A DNA stretch of 64,000 bases from Acinetobacter lwoffii (GTDB lineage: Bacteria; Pseudomonadota; Gammaproteobacteria; Pseudomonadales; Moraxellaceae): positions 1-64,000 of the forward strand of contig NZ_JAMXXN010000006.1 of assembly GCF_024129435.1 (NCBI RefSeq). Direction: 5' to 3'. Made by a program: the position numbers and the translations under genes. The notes beneath the pieces were generated by a model that saw nothing but the letters and a program-made list of their open reading frames with translations, ran no database searches and was not told the origin of the DNA. Shown here piece after piece: positions 18,786-28,517 of this stretch (position 1 is the first letter of the stretch; every line of letters starts with the position of its first letter).

Positions 18786-19958
18786 TTAGGCTGTTTCGTT
18801 GAAAAGTTCACGGCCAATCAGCATGCGGCGGATTTCTGAAGTACCGGCGCCAATTTCATATAGTTTGGCATCGCGCCATAAACGGCCTGCAGCAAACTCG
18901 TTGATATAACCGTTACCACCTAAAGTCTGAATGGTTTCACCCGCCATCCAGGTCGCTTTTTCAGCAGCATATAAAATGGCACTGGCAGCATCTTTACGCA
19001 GACTACGGCTATGTTCCGCTTTGTCACATTCAGCACCGACCGCATAAACCAGTGCCTTACATGCCAGCCAGGTCGAATACATGTCGGCAATTTTGCCCTG
19101 CATCAACTGGAATTCACCTAGCGCCTGACCAAACTGTTTACGGTCATGAATATATGGAATCACTGTATCCATACAGGCATCCATAATCCCCAGTGGGCCA
19201 GCGCTCAATACAGCACGTTCATAGTCCAGACCACTCATCAAGACCTTGGTGCCATTACCGACGCCGCCCATGACGTTTTCTTTCGGAACTTCAACATTGT
19301 CAAAAAACAGCGGATAAGTGTTTGAACCACGCATGCCGAGTTTGTCCAAATGGGTGCCGTGGCTAAAACCTGGCATATTTTTCTCAACCAGAAACGCAGT
19401 CATGCCTTTGGCACCGGCTTGCAAATCGGTTTTGGCATAGACCACCAGGACATCGGCATCGCCACCATTGGTGATCCACATTTTTGAACCATTCAGGAGA
19501 TAATGATCGCCTTTGTCTTCCGCTTTCAGTTTCATGCTGACCACATCCGAGCCGGCATTCGGTTCAGACATCGCCAAGGCACCGACATATTCACCTGAAA
19601 TCAATTTAGGCAGGTAGCGCTGTTTCTGTTCTTCCGTACCATTACGCTTAATTTGGTTTACGCATAGGTTAGAATGTGCGCCATAGGACAGCCCAATGGA
19701 TGCAGAAGCACGGGAAATTTCCTGCATGGCAATAATGTGCGCCAGATAACCAAAATTTGAACCGCCATATTCCTCACTGACTGTCAGACCAAGCAGGCCC
19801 ATCTCGCCAAACTTTTTCCAAAGGTGAGCAGGGAACTCGTTGTCACGGTCAACCTGTTGAGCAATCGGGGTAATTTCTTTGGCGCAAAATGCGGCCACTG
19901 AATCACGAAGCGCTATTAGAGTTTCATCCAAACCGAAATCCAAGCTTTGTAAATTCAT
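18786..19958 (-). CDS. liuA: Isovaleryl-CoA dehydrogenase
   Basis: This 390-residue FAD-dependent acyl-CoA dehydrogenase has the family signatures [20 protein letters not shown] and the C-terminal [20 protein letters not shown] with [19 protein letters not shown]. It oxidises isovaleryl-CoA to 3-methylcrotonyl-CoA and passes electrons to ETF. It is the first gene of the minus-strand liu cluster, 26 bp ahead of liuB, with the divergent TetR regulator upstream. Substrate is inferred from the neighbouring methylcrotonyl-CoA carboxylase genes. Confidence 0.94.
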   Translation of the reverse strand: MNLQSLDFGLDETLIALRDSVAAFCAKEITPIAQQVDRDNEFPAHLWKKFGEMGLLGLTVSEEYGGSNFGYLAHIIAMQEISRASASIGLSYGAHSNLCVNQIKRNGTEEQKQRYLPKLISGEYVGALAMSEPNAGSDVVSMKLKAEDKGDHYLLNGSKMWITNGGDADVLVVYAKTDLQAGAKGMTAFLVEKNMPGFSHGTHLDKLGMRGSNTYPLFFDNVEVPKENVMGGVGNGTKVLMSGLDYERAVLSAGPLGIMDACMDTVIPYIHDRKQFGQALGEFQLMQGKIADMYSTWLACKALVYAVGAECDKAEHSRSLRKDAASAILYAAEKATWMAGETIQTLGGNGYINEFAAGRLWRDAKLYEIGAGTSEIRRMLIGRELFNETA

Positions 19959-20048
19959 TCTTCATCCATCCTATGGTTCTATTTGTTGTATCCAAAAAAG
20001 CATTTTTGTTGTGCTTGTGGTTTTAACATACAACGAAAAAATAAAAAA

Positions 20049-20064
20049 GTGAATCTATATTCAC
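20049..20064. promoter_or_regulatory. candidate TetR operator between liuA and its regulator
   Basis: A perfect inverted repeat GTGAAT-CTAT-ATTCAC sits in the 148-bp divergent intergenic region, 43 bp before the regulator start. A second symmetry, AAAATGA...TCATTTT (20065-20086), abuts it. Palindromes of this size between a TetR gene and its target are typical operators; binding is not shown by sequence alone. Confidence 0.5.
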
Positions 20065-20106
20065 AAAATGATTTACAATTCATTTTATCTTGTTGAGAAT
20101 AATTTT

Positions 20107-20742
20107 ATGAGTTATAAAAGATCATCATTGATGCAGGAACGAATGGAACAAAATCGCCTGTCGATTTTGGAATCTGCTCGTGAACTGATTATTCTAGGGG
20201 GCTTGAAGGAGGCATCGATTCAGGCGATTGCAGAACGCGCAGGCGTTTCTACAGGGCTGGTCTATCGATATTTCGAAAGCAAAAGCCAGATTTTAATTGA
20301 GGTTTTGTCGGCCGCGATTCAGCATGAAGTCGGAATTCTGAACCATATTGCCGAGTCAGATTTATCGCCAAAACTGAAATTGCAAAAATCTGTTACAACT
20401 TTTGTCAAGCGTGCCATGAATAGCCCCCAATTGGCGTATTCACTGATGTTCGAACCGGTTGATCCGGAAATGGAACATGAGCGTTTTCGCAGTAAGCAGC
20501 TGCTTAAGCAGAGCATTAAGGAAATTCTGGCCGAAGGAAAGGTCAATGGAGAATTCGAATTTGAAGATTTGAATACGGCAGCGTTGGGCGTGGTTGGTGC
20601 CATGACCTTTGTCGTGATTGAACCTTTAAATCCGTCCCGCAATGTGATGTTTGATCAGAAATATAAGGATCACTTTGTCAAACAGATTGCCGATTTTTGT
20701 GTTAACGCAGTACGTGGACAGGAGGAAAATTTACAAGCATAA
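20107..20742 (+). CDS. TetR/AcrR-family transcriptional regulator
   Basis: The 211-residue protein carries a TetR-type N-terminal helix-turn-helix: RLSILESARELIILGGLKEA, then IQAIAERAGVSTGLVYRYFESKSQIL at about 35-60. The ligand-binding half is variable, as is usual. The start at 20107 is chosen over the upstream ATG at 20068 because TTGAGAA lies at a suitable distance and the HTH then starts at the usual position. It is divergent from liuA and upstream of an acyl-CoA synthetase gene. It is therefore the probable repressor of leucine/isovalerate catabolism, with an acyl-CoA such as isovaleryl-CoA as plausible inducer (inference). Confidence 0.88.
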   Translation: MSYKRSSLMQERMEQNRLSILESARELIILGGLKEASIQAIAERAGVSTGLVYRYFESKSQILIEVLSAAIQHEVGILNHIAESDLSPKLKLQKSVTTFVKRAMNSPQLAYSLMFEPVDPEMEHERFRSKQLLKQSIKEILAEGKVNGEFEFEDLNTAALGVVGAMTFVVIEPLNPSRNVMFDQKYKDHFVKQIADFCVNAVRGQEENLQA

Positions 20743-20840
20743 ACGCACAAGAAACCGGTACACAGACAAGGTCGTCGTGGTCATAAAACAATTAGTAAAG
20801 TTGAAAATCAGAATTACAAAGAATCAAGGAGATCGATTCA

Positions 20841-22529
20841 ATGACACAAGTACGGTTAAGCTATGCCTATGGAACCAGCAGCCAGCCTTTATTGGGCATG
20901 ACGATTGGTGAAAAATTTGATCAGGCTTGCGAGCAGTATGCAGAACGTGATGCGGTGGTGAGTCTGCATCAGGACATACGCCTCAGTTACCGGCAGCTAC
21001 AGGATCAGGTCAATGCCTTTGCCTGTCAGCTGCTGAAACTGGGCATGCAAAAAGGTGACCGTCTGGCAATCTGGTCGCCGAACTGTGTGGAATGGACCAT
21101 TACCCAGTTTGCGGCCTTCAAGGCAGGCATTATTCTGGTGAACCTGAATCCGGCCTATAAAAGTAATGAGCTTGAATATGTGCTGAATAAAGTCTCTTGT
21201 AAGGGACTGGTGATTGCAGCGCAGTTTAAGACGACGGACTATCAGGAAATTCTGACTAAAATTGCACCGGAATTGCAGGAAACCGAAGGTAAATTCCTTA
21301 ATGCAGAGCGACTGCCACATTTAAAGCATGTGATTAAAATTGATGATCAGCAGCATACCGGCATCCACCGTTTTCAGGATTTACTAAGCTCGCCTAGTGC
21401 GCAAGAGTTGGAACAACTGCAACAGATCTCCAGTGAATTGCAGTTTGATGAAACGATTAATATCCAGTTTACCTCGGGCACTACGGGCAATCCGAAAGGC
21501 ACCATGTTGACCCATAATAATATTTTAAATAATGGTTATTTTGTCGGTGAAGCCATTCATTTAGGGCCAGAAGACCGTGTCTGTATTTCAGTGCCTTTAT
21601 TCCACTGTTTTGGTATGGTCATGGGCAATCTGGCCTGTATTACGCATGGCTCTGCCATGATCTATCCGTCTGCCGTGTTTAATCCGCTGGAAACCTTAAA
21701 AGCCATCCAGCAGGAAAGATGTACCGCGGCTTATGGTGTGCCGACTATGTTTATTGCGGTGCTGGAACATGAGCAGTTTGATGAGTTTGACCTGTCCAGT
21801 CTGCGTACGGGGATTATGGCGGGTAGTCCATGTCCGCAAGAGATCATGCAGCGTGTGATTGAGCGGATGCATATGTCTGAAATCACGATTTGTTATGGCA
21901 TGACCGAAACTGCGCCAGTGAGTGCACAAAGCTCAACGGCAGATAGTGTCGAGCGACGTGTCAGTACGGTTGGCCGGGTACATCCGCATCTGGAAGTTAA
22001 AATTGTCGATGAAAATGGCAAGGTGGTTCCACGTGGTCAATTGGGTGAGCTATGTGTACGTGGCTATTCGGTGATGTTGGGTTATTGGGAAGATCAGGAC
22101 AAAACTCAGGAAGTGATTGATGCGGCGCGCTGGATGCATACCGGTGATATTGCTGAAATGGATGATGAAGGCTTTGTCAAAATCAAGGGCCGAATCAAGG
22201 ATGTGGTCATTCGTGGCGGGGAAAACCTGTTCCCGAAAGAAATTGAAGATTTTCTTTATACCCATCCGGCAGTTTCGGACGTACAGGTAATTGGGGTGCC
22301 AGACCATAAATATGGTGAGGAACTTTGTGCTTGTATCATTCTGCATGAAAATGATTCATGTACTGAAGAAACCATCCGTCAGTATTGTAAGGAGCACATT
22401 TCTCACAATAAAGTACCGCGCTATGTGCGTTTCTTCCATGAATTTCCGATGACGGCTTCAGGTAAGGCGCAGAAGTTCAAGTTGCGTGAATTTATGCGTG
22501 AAGAGTTGAACTTGAAAGAGATTGCTTAA
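20841..22529 (+). CDS. AMP-forming acyl-CoA synthetase
   Basis: This 562-residue adenylate-forming ligase has the ATP-binding loop FTSGTTGNPKGTMLTHNN near residues 210-227, the YGMTETAP motif, WMHTGDIAEMDDEGFVKIKG, and a C-terminal TASGKAQKFKLRE with the lysine needed for adenylation. It activates a carboxylic acid to its CoA thioester. Next to the liu genes and the TetR gene it probably activates isovalerate, 3-methylcrotonate or a medium-chain acid, but the chain length cannot be read from sequence. The ATG at 20841 has a good AAGGAG at 20826-20831. Confidence 0.9.
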   Translation: MTQVRLSYAYGTSSQPLLGMTIGEKFDQACEQYAERDAVVSLHQDIRLSYRQLQDQVNAFACQLLKLGMQKGDRLAIWSPNCVEWTITQFAAFKAGIILVNLNPAYKSNELEYVLNKVSCKGLVIAAQFKTTDYQEILTKIAPELQETEGKFLNAERLPHLKHVIKIDDQQHTGIHRFQDLLSSPSAQELEQLQQISSELQFDETINIQFTSGTTGNPKGTMLTHNNILNNGYFVGEAIHLGPEDRVCISVPLFHCFGMVMGNLACITHGSAMIYPSAVFNPLETLKAIQQERCTAAYGVPTMFIAVLEHEQFDEFDLSSLRTGIMAGSPCPQEIMQRVIERMHMSEITICYGMTETAPVSAQSSTADSVERRVSTVGRVHPHLEVKIVDENGKVVPRGQLGELCVRGYSVMLGYWEDQDKTQEVIDAARWMHTGDIAEMDDEGFVKIKGRIKDVVIRGGENLFPKEIEDFLYTHPAVSDVQVIGVPDHKYGEELCACIILHENDSCTEETIRQYCKEHISHNKVPRYVRFFHEFPMTASGKAQKFKLREFMREELNLKEIA

Positions 22530-22595
22530 ACTTTATTTTTTACGTTAGAACTAATCCTAAAGCTAACAATTAATAGCAACTCATCAGAGAGCCCG

Positions 22596-22684
22596 GCGAC
22601 ATGGATGTCGCTGTTTCACTGTATGGCAGGGATGCCATATCAGTGAAACAAAAGGGTTTGGTTACTTTGCTCCGTCAAAGTAAC
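22596..22684. repeat. array of three consecutive hairpins (REP-like element)
   Basis: Three inverted repeats stand side by side in the 309-bp gap after the synthetase gene. They are GCGACAT/ATGTCGC with a 2-base loop (22596-22611), GTTTCACTG...CAGTGAAAC extended by TATGGCA/TGCCATA with one bulged base (22613-22649), and a perfect 9-bp stem GTTACTTTG/CAAAGTAAC (22661-22684). The first two have a GGAT- or GGGA-type turn. No T-run follows, so this is not an ordinary terminator. It looks like a dispersed palindromic element. The remaining bases to 22838 show nothing clear. Confidence 0.7.
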
Positions 22685-22838
22685 GAAAAACCTGCGCAAT
22701 GGACGTTCAATATATCTAGCAGTTTGATGTTGTACATTTAGCAAAATTCTAAAATGTCTGTAAATGAATTTACTGATCACGACGGTCTGGTAATAGAAAT
22801 ACATGAATGTACTGAACATCTAAAATCAGAGTAAAAAT

Positions 22839-23507
22839 ATGGCAAAAAACTTTCACAGTGAAGTCGTGGTCGTCAGTTATGACGATCATATCCGTAAACT
22901 AATTCCCGGTTATGAACTGGTGCATCAGCAGATTGAAGCAATTCTCAGCACTGAACTCCCAGAAACCGCACATATATTAATAGTGGGTTGCGGAACAGGT
23001 TATGAATTGTCGTATTTATTGCAGCGTTATCCAGACTGGACCTTTACTGCAATTGATCCATCAGCAGCCATGCTGAAACAGGCTAGTAAAAATCTGAATT
23101 CTATAGATCGACAAAGGGTGCAATTCATCCAAAGCACGATTCAAGATTTGAATCAGCCGGATACTTTCGATGCCGCATTGGCCATTCTGGTGGCTCATTT
23201 CATTCCAAATTCCGAAAAAAACGGATTTTTTCAGGTTATCCATCAGTGTCTTAAAACCAACGGTCTTGCATTGACCTATGACCTGATGCAACCCGAAGAT
23301 CAGCAAGACATCAAAATTATGCAGAAGCTGGCACAGCAGACAGGGTTAAGCATGGTGCAAAGTAGCAAGATGATTGAACGCTTGGAGCAGGATTTTCACT
23401 TGTTATCTGCGCAAAATTTTACAGCACTTTTAACCAAAGTCGGATTTAAACAGTGCAAAATTTATTGTCAAATCATGAATTATCATGGCTTTTTGCTCAG
23501 AAAATAA
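22839..23507 (+). CDS. Class I SAM-dependent methyltransferase
   Basis: The 222-residue protein has the SAM-binding motif ILIVGCGTGYELSYLLQRYP at about residues 46-65. This is followed by the acidic end of beta-2 (FTAIDPSAAMLKQA) and motif II (DAALAILVAHFIPNS), as in small-molecule class I methyltransferases of the UbiE/TAM type. The substrate is unknown. It stands alone after the hairpin repeat, and the next gene follows after 62 bp on the same strand without an obvious terminator. Confidence 0.8.
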   Translation: MAKNFHSEVVVVSYDDHIRKLIPGYELVHQQIEAILSTELPETAHILIVGCGTGYELSYLLQRYPDWTFTAIDPSAAMLKQASKNLNSIDRQRVQFIQSTIQDLNQPDTFDAALAILVAHFIPNSEKNGFFQVIHQCLKTNGLALTYDLMQPEDQQDIKIMQKLAQQTGLSMVQSSKMIERLEQDFHLLSAQNFTALLTKVGFKQCKIYCQIMNYHGFLLRK

Positions 23508-23569
23508 AGATCAAAGAACTTTTTGCAAATTCTAAAGTTTAAGAGAATATTCAGGGAAGTATTAAAACA

Positions 23570-24367
23570 ATGTCGGCATATTACAGTTTTATTCAGCGCG
23601 AACAGCATGCAGATGGCAGTACTACGGCTTATTACCGTTCTAATATTCATGCACAAGGTGCGTGGAATCCGCATGAGCAGCACATGGCGCCAGCCACCGG
23701 TATTCTATGCGTCGAACTGGAACAGTTTCAGCCACGTGCTGACATGCGTATTGGTCGGGTCGGGCTGGATATTTTTGGCCTGATAGCCTTTGGTGAATTT
23801 TCGATTACCACACGCATGATCCGTCCGGGTAAAACCATTGAACTGGTTGAAGCTGAAATGTGTGCCAATGGTAAAACCTGTATCGTGGCACGCGCGTGGA
23901 GAATGCTAACTTCAAATACCACGGCCATTGCTGGAGTGGAAGATTTTCCGATCGAAAGTCCAGAATATTTACCGGTTTGGGAGGGTATGCGCTGCTGGCC
24001 GGGCGGTTATATCCAGAGTATTGAAACCCGGGCACATGCTGACCATCGTGCAGGCAAGGGCATTGTCTGGCTAAGAAATTCGCTGGACATGGTAGAAGGT
24101 CAACCGACGACAGACTTTAGTCGTTTGCTCGGTATGGTCGATACGGCCAATGGCATTGTGCCACGTCAGGACCCGAATTCCGGTTGGGGATTTCCGAATC
24201 TGGACCTGCAGATTCATATGCACCGTCTGCCGCAGGGTAAATGGCTGGGACTGGAAGTGGTGCAGCAATATGGTGAAGATGGTATCGGTCTGACTAGCGG
24301 GATTCTGCATGATGTTCATGGACCTTTTGGCCGAAGTGAACAGATTCTGACCCTGCGAAAGTTCTAA
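23570..24367 (+). CDS. Thioesterase-family protein (predicted hot-dog fold)
   Basis: The 265-residue soluble protein resembles acyl-CoA thioesterase-like double hot-dog proteins. The first half contains the FSITTRMIRPGKTIELVEAE strand-rich segment typical of TesB-like domains, and the second half contains LDLQIHMHRLPQGKWLGLEV. No signal peptide is present. It would hydrolyse an acyl-CoA in the cytoplasm; substrate and catalytic residues are not certain by eye. It may be co-transcribed with the DUF2520-like gene that follows. Confidence 0.65.
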   Translation: MSAYYSFIQREQHADGSTTAYYRSNIHAQGAWNPHEQHMAPATGILCVELEQFQPRADMRIGRVGLDIFGLIAFGEFSITTRMIRPGKTIELVEAEMCANGKTCIVARAWRMLTSNTTAIAGVEDFPIESPEYLPVWEGMRCWPGGYIQSIETRAHADHRAGKGIVWLRNSLDMVEGQPTTDFSRLLGMVDTANGIVPRQDPNSGWGFPNLDLQIHMHRLPQGKWLGLEVVQQYGEDGIGLTSGILHDVHGPFGRSEQILTLRKF

Positions 24368-24450
24368 AGCCTATTCAAAAACATCAAGGCCAATTGCCTC
24401 AATCTGTATTTATTGGCATGCTGTGCGCAATGAGTCAGGAACAGCACAAG

Positions 24451-25227
24451 ATGCGGATCAGTATGATTGGGGCAGGGCGAGTGGCATATCATCTTGCCCT
24501 TGTATTGTCAGCACACCATGAGATCGTACAGATCTACAGTCGAACCCTAGAAAAAGCACAATATCTGGCTGAGCAATTCAACGCTCAGGCCATCGCTCGA
24601 CCTGAACAGCTGAGTCATGAGGTGGATCTGGTCATTATCGCGGTCAGTGATCAGTCGATTGCCAGCGTCATTGAACGGATTCATCCGCATCTGCAGCAGA
24701 ATCTGATCGTACATACCTCTGGCAGTACCCATCTCGATTTACTGAAAAATGTGCATGCGCGTGCAGGCGTATTTTATCCTTTACAGACCTTTAGTCTGGA
24801 ACGCCAGATTGATTGGCAGCAGACGCCACTATTTATTGAGGCAGAGAATGAACAGGACCAAATCCTGTTATTAGAACTGGCAAATAGCCTAAGCAATCGT
24901 GTTTATACTTATAATTCTAGTCAACGTCTCAGTTTGCATCTTGCAGCGGTATTTGCCTGTAACTTTGCCAATTATTGTTATGACATGGGCAAGCAGGTGG
25001 TTGATGCACAACAGGTCGATTTTAGTTTGTTGTATCCCTTGATGCTGGAAACCGCCAGTAAAGCCACGCAGAATGATCCCAAAAAAATGCAGACCGGCCC
25101 AGCGATGCGTGGTGATCAGAATATTTTGAATATGCATCAGCAGATGTTATCCAATATGCAGCGAGAAGATTTGAAAAATGTCTATCAGTTGTTGAGCCAG
25201 CAGATTCTCACGCGTCATCAGAAATGA
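24451..25227 (+). CDS. Rossmann-fold/DUF2520 oxidoreductase-like protein
   Basis: The 258-residue protein starts with a dinucleotide-binding motif (MRISMIGAGRVAYHLALVL) and continues with SRTLEKAQYLAEQF and VDLVIIAVSDQSIASVIERI. Its second half has the DUF2520 pattern (HTSGSTHLDLL, GVFYPLQTFS, HLAAVFACNFANYCYDMG). These proteins resemble coenzyme-F420/NADP-dependent oxidoreductases; the reaction is unknown. The frame is open further upstream (TTG 24394, ATG 24418, ATG 24430). The ATG at 24451 is chosen because AGGA lies 10 bases upstream and the Rossmann motif then begins at residue 2. Confidence 0.8.
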   Translation: MRISMIGAGRVAYHLALVLSAHHEIVQIYSRTLEKAQYLAEQFNAQAIARPEQLSHEVDLVIIAVSDQSIASVIERIHPHLQQNLIVHTSGSTHLDLLKNVHARAGVFYPLQTFSLERQIDWQQTPLFIEAENEQDQILLLELANSLSNRVYTYNSSQRLSLHLAAVFACNFANYCYDMGKQVVDAQQVDFSLLYPLMLETASKATQNDPKKMQTGPAMRGDQNILNMHQQMLSNMQREDLKNVYQLLSQQILTRHQK

Positions 25228-25280
25228 AGAAGCTGATAATTTATCTACGAAGCAGGGTTCAAAGCCAAATTTTTCCCATA

Positions 25281-25310
25281 AAAAAGCGCTGAATAATCAG
25301 CGCTTTTTTT
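25281..25310. terminator. Bidirectional terminator
   Basis: The stem AAAAAGCGCTGA / TCAGCGCTTTTT (loop ATAA) lies between the convergent DUF2520-like gene and trmB, with A- and T-runs on each side. Confidence 0.92.
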
Positions 25311-25320
25311 GAGTCTTAGA

Positions 25321-26037
25321 TTAAGAAATTTTCTTAAAGATAAAATCATTAATCTTGTGACCTGCTTCAATCCCGCGACGTTCAAACTTGGTTTGTGGAC
25401 GCCATTCCGGACGAGGATAGCTGTTGCCTTTGCCCGCCAGATTTTCCAGTCGTGGACGTTCTTCCAATACTTCAATCATCCATTCCGCATACGGTTCCCA
25501 GTCCGTTGCAGCATGGAAAGTTCCGCCAAGTTCTAGCTTTTGCTCCACCAGTGGCATACGGTCATGCGAAACAAAACGGCGTTTAAAATGACGCTTTTTC
25601 TGCCATGGATCCGGGAAATACAATTGCACAGTATTGATACTATTGTCTGGCATTTCACGTAATACCTGAATTGCATCAGCATCCAGCACACGTAAGTTCG
25701 TTAGGCCTTCAACACCTGCTTCATACACGCACTGCGCAATTCCAGGTACATGGACCTCAATCCCGACAAAGTTTCGCTCAGGATTGGCTTTGGCCATCAA
25801 TACCAATGAACGGCCCATACCAAAACCGATTTCTACAGTCAAAGGACGTTCAGGATGTTCAAAGTGCTCACGCAAATCACCGACTGGATATTCCAAAATT
25901 AAGTGACCATATTGTTCAAGCGCAGTACGTTGAGAGGTGTTTAGCGGCATTGAGCGGCGCATAAACGTCACGATTTCACGGTGCTCGCTTAAGTTTTCCA
26001 GCTCCACGACTTGCTGGTCTAATTGATCGTTCGACAT
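25321..26037 (-). CDS. trmB: tRNA (guanine-N7)-methyltransferase
   Basis: This 238-residue enzyme makes m7G46 in the tRNA variable loop. Seen are the SAM site VEIGFGMGRSLVLMAKANPE near residues 69-88, NFVGIEVHVPGI, and the TrmB hallmark YFPDPWQKKRHFKRR near 140-154. The C-terminus carries the conserved GRPQTKFERRG-like motif (WRPQTKFERRGI). Length is normal. It is a single minus-strand gene. Confidence 0.95.
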   Translation of the reverse strand: MSNDQLDQQVVELENLSEHREIVTFMRRSMPLNTSQRTALEQYGHLILEYPVGDLREHFEHPERPLTVEIGFGMGRSLVLMAKANPERNFVGIEVHVPGIAQCVYEAGVEGLTNLRVLDADAIQVLREMPDNSINTVQLYFPDPWQKKRHFKRRFVSHDRMPLVEQKLELGGTFHAATDWEPYAEWMIEVLEERPRLENLAGKGNSYPRPEWRPQTKFERRGIEAGHKINDFIFKKIS

Positions 26038-26146
26038 AACTTTGGCAAATCTAAAAATTCAGAATGCGGTATTTTAAGTCCTGAGCCGAGCAAGTCAAAC
26101 TTTTCTCGGTATTTCTCCATAAAAATCGGCAAGATCTTCCAGATAA

Positions 26147-26176
26147 AATAAAAGAGCCAATTGAAGCTCTTTTATT
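26147..26176 (-). terminator. Terminator of the SulP gene
   Basis: The stem AATAAAAGAGC / GCTCTTTTATT lies 13 bp beyond the stop of the SulP gene. It ends in T-rich sequence on the minus strand. Confidence 0.8.
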
Positions 26177-26188
26177 AATCACCGTTCA

Positions 26189-27634
26189 TCAGCTACTAAA
26201 ACGGTCAATTAGTGTACTGCTGGCTTCATTTAAACCGATTATCCTTACATCTATACCTTGGGCTTTAAACTTCTGAATCACGTTATTCAGCATATTTACC
26301 GAAGTCACGTCCCAGATATGCGCGTGGGTTAGATCCAGTTCGACATGCTCAAGCTTCTCTTTAAAATCAAAGAACTGATAGAATTTTTCTGTACTGCTAA
26401 AGAAAATCTGTCCGGAAATAACATAGCTACGTGAATTGGCTGCATTTAAATACGTATAGACATGTATAGTTCTTTCCAGTTTATTAATAAAGAACAGGGC
26501 AGAGAGCAATACGCCGACAAATACACCAAGCGCCAGATTATGAGTGGTAAGCACGACAATAATCACGGCAATCATCACGGTATTAAATTCTAGTGGATGT
26601 TTGCTGAATTGCTTGATTGCTCCCCATTGAAAGGTGGTAAATGCCACCATAATCATGATCGCAACCAGAGCTGCCATTGGGATATAAGCCAGCCAGTCTT
26701 TCAAAAAAACCACGAGACACAGCAGAAACACGCCAGCGACCAGAGTCGATAAACGGGTACGTGCCCCTGAAGACACATTGATAATTGACTGGCCGATCAT
26801 GGCACAACCGGCCATCCCGCCCATAAAGCCGCTGACAATATTGGCCATACCCTGACCACGACATTCCTGATGACGGTCACCTTCAGTTCCGGTCACTTCA
26901 TCAATGACCGTAGTGGTCATCATGCTTTCCAGCAAACCGACAGTCGCCAAGGTAAAGGAATAAGGCAGGATAATTTGCAAGGTTTCCAGATTGAGTGGAA
27001 TTTCTGGAATCAGGAATACTGGCAAAGTATCCGGGAATTGTCCAAGATCGCTCACGGTACGCATATCTGCACTTAACAACAGCGCCAACCCGCTTAATAC
27101 GATAATACAGATTAAAGGTGAGGGAATGGCTTTGCCAATTTTCGGGATATACGGAAACAGATAAATAATTGCCAGACCAATCGCAATAAATAGATAACCG
27201 GTGCTATCCATCCGGTTAATTTCCGGGATTTGTGCCACAAATATCAGGATCGCCAAGGCATTCAAAAATCCGTATACCACCGCCTGCGATACAAAGCGCA
27301 TTAATTTAGCGACTTTAAAATACCCCGCAATGACCTGAATGATACCGGTCAGAATTGTGGCAGCCAACAGATATTGCAGACCATGTTCTTTTACCAAGGT
27401 AATCATCAAAAGCGCCATAGCACCTGTAGCCGCAGAGATCATGGCAGGACGGCCGCCAAAAAAGGCAATGGATACTGCAATGCAGAAAGAGGCATACAAA
27501 CCGACTTGCGGATCAACACCGGCAATGGCAGAGAAGGCAATTGATTCAGGAATCAGGGCAAGTCCCACCACCAGACCTGCCAGTACATCTGTGCGGATAT
27601 TAGAAAACCATTCTTCTTTTTTCAGGCTAATCAC
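26189..27634 (-). CDS. SulP-family inorganic anion transporter
   Basis: The 481-residue inner-membrane protein has the SulP layout. An N-terminal [25 protein letters not shown] entry is followed by about 10-12 membrane spans (to about residue 385). A short C-terminal STAS-like domain follows ([15 protein letters not shown], then [20 protein letters not shown]). SulP proteins carry sulfate, bicarbonate or other anions, with protons or sodium; which anion is not evident. No carbonic-anhydrase or sulfur-assimilation gene sits beside it to guide the choice. It is monocistronic. Confidence 0.9.
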   Translation of the reverse strand: MISLKKEEWFSNIRTDVLAGLVVGLALIPESIAFSAIAGVDPQVGLYASFCIAVSIAFFGGRPAMISAATGAMALLMITLVKEHGLQYLLAATILTGIIQVIAGYFKVAKLMRFVSQAVVYGFLNALAILIFVAQIPEINRMDSTGYLFIAIGLAIIYLFPYIPKIGKAIPSPLICIIVLSGLALLLSADMRTVSDLGQFPDTLPVFLIPEIPLNLETLQIILPYSFTLATVGLLESMMTTTVIDEVTGTEGDRHQECRGQGMANIVSGFMGGMAGCAMIGQSIINVSSGARTRLSTLVAGVFLLCLVVFLKDWLAYIPMAALVAIMIMVAFTTFQWGAIKQFSKHPLEFNTVMIAVIIVVLTTHNLALGVFVGVLLSALFFINKLERTIHVYTYLNAANSRSYVISGQIFFSSTEKFYQFFDFKEKLEHVELDLTHAHIWDVTSVNMLNNVIQKFKAQGIDVRIIGLNEASSTLIDRFSS

Positions 27635-27851
27635 GAAATATCATCTATATTTTGAAAACCTGTGTATGTTAAACAGATAGAGATAAAAATCTACACAAGA
27701 TTGACTTGCAAAAGCCCGGAATATCCTGAATATTGAATGAGTAACTGCCCCAAAATGACAGTTACGCTTTTTTGCAATTTACAGGTTTGATCACTTGAAA
27801 GTTTGTCAGAAGCGATTTAAAACATTGAGAAGTGTATAACAAGGATCAGAA

Positions 27852-28463
27852 ATGAAGCTTTACTATTCGCCAGGTGCCTGCTCACTGGCAGCACATATTA
27901 TTTTAAATGAAATTAATGTCGATTTTGATTTGGAACGTGTTGATTTAAAAACACATAAAACAGAAAAAGGTACGGATTATTACGAAGTTAATCCTAAAGG
28001 CTATGTACCAGCGTTAGAAATTAACCCTGGTCTGATCCTGACAGAAAATGTTGCAATTCTACCGTTTCTTGCTCAACACGATCCAAAACAAGATTTGATT
28101 CCACCATCGGGCATGGGACGTGCCAAAGTGCTGGAATGGTTAGGTTATCTGAACTCTGAACTACATGATGCCTATGCGGTGTTCTTCGGTGGCAAGTTAT
28201 CCGACGATGAAAAGAAAAAAGCCTATGCGGAGATTGATCGTCTATTGAGTTATATCGATAAAGCTATCGGTGAATCGGACAATGATTATCTGGTGGATGA
28301 TAACTTTGGCCCTGCGGATGCTTATCTGTTTGTCTTGACCAACTGGTCGAACCAGATTGAGCATGATCTGAGTCCATATAAAAATATTATTCATATCCGT
28401 AATAAGGTGGCAGAACGTCAGTCTGTACAGATTGCCATGCGTGATGAAGGTCTGATTCCTTAA
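27852..28463 (+). CDS. Beta-class glutathione S-transferase
   Basis: The 203-residue cytosolic enzyme has a thioredoxin-fold N-terminal domain starting MKLYYSPGACSLAAHI, with the cysteine at position 10 characteristic of beta-class bacterial GSTs. The cis-proline region is GYVPALEI and the SNAIL-like motif is TENVAILPFL. The C-terminal helical domain has FGPADAYLFVL. Likely roles are glutathione conjugation or peroxide handling; the substrate is unknown. AAGGA precedes the ATG. Confidence 0.9.
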   Translation: MKLYYSPGACSLAAHIILNEINVDFDLERVDLKTHKTEKGTDYYEVNPKGYVPALEINPGLILTENVAILPFLAQHDPKQDLIPPSGMGRAKVLEWLGYLNSELHDAYAVFFGGKLSDDEKKKAYAEIDRLLSYIDKAIGESDNDYLVDDNFGPADAYLFVLTNWSNQIEHDLSPYKNIIHIRNKVAERQSVQIAMRDEGLIP

Positions 28464-28471
28464 TTACTGGA

Positions 28472-28505
28472 AAAAATAAAGGACTCAATTGAGTCCTTTA
28501 TTTTT
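28472..28505. terminator. Bidirectional terminator between the GST gene and thiG
   Basis: A 17-bp perfect palindromic stem (AAAAATAAAGGACTCAA and its complement) lies between convergent genes. Confidence 0.9.
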
Positions 28506-28517
28506 GTTGATGAAAAT

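Noticed and set aside
22596..22684. Hairpin array as a Rho-independent terminator of the synthetase gene
   Set aside because: The stems are not followed by T-runs and there are three of them in series.
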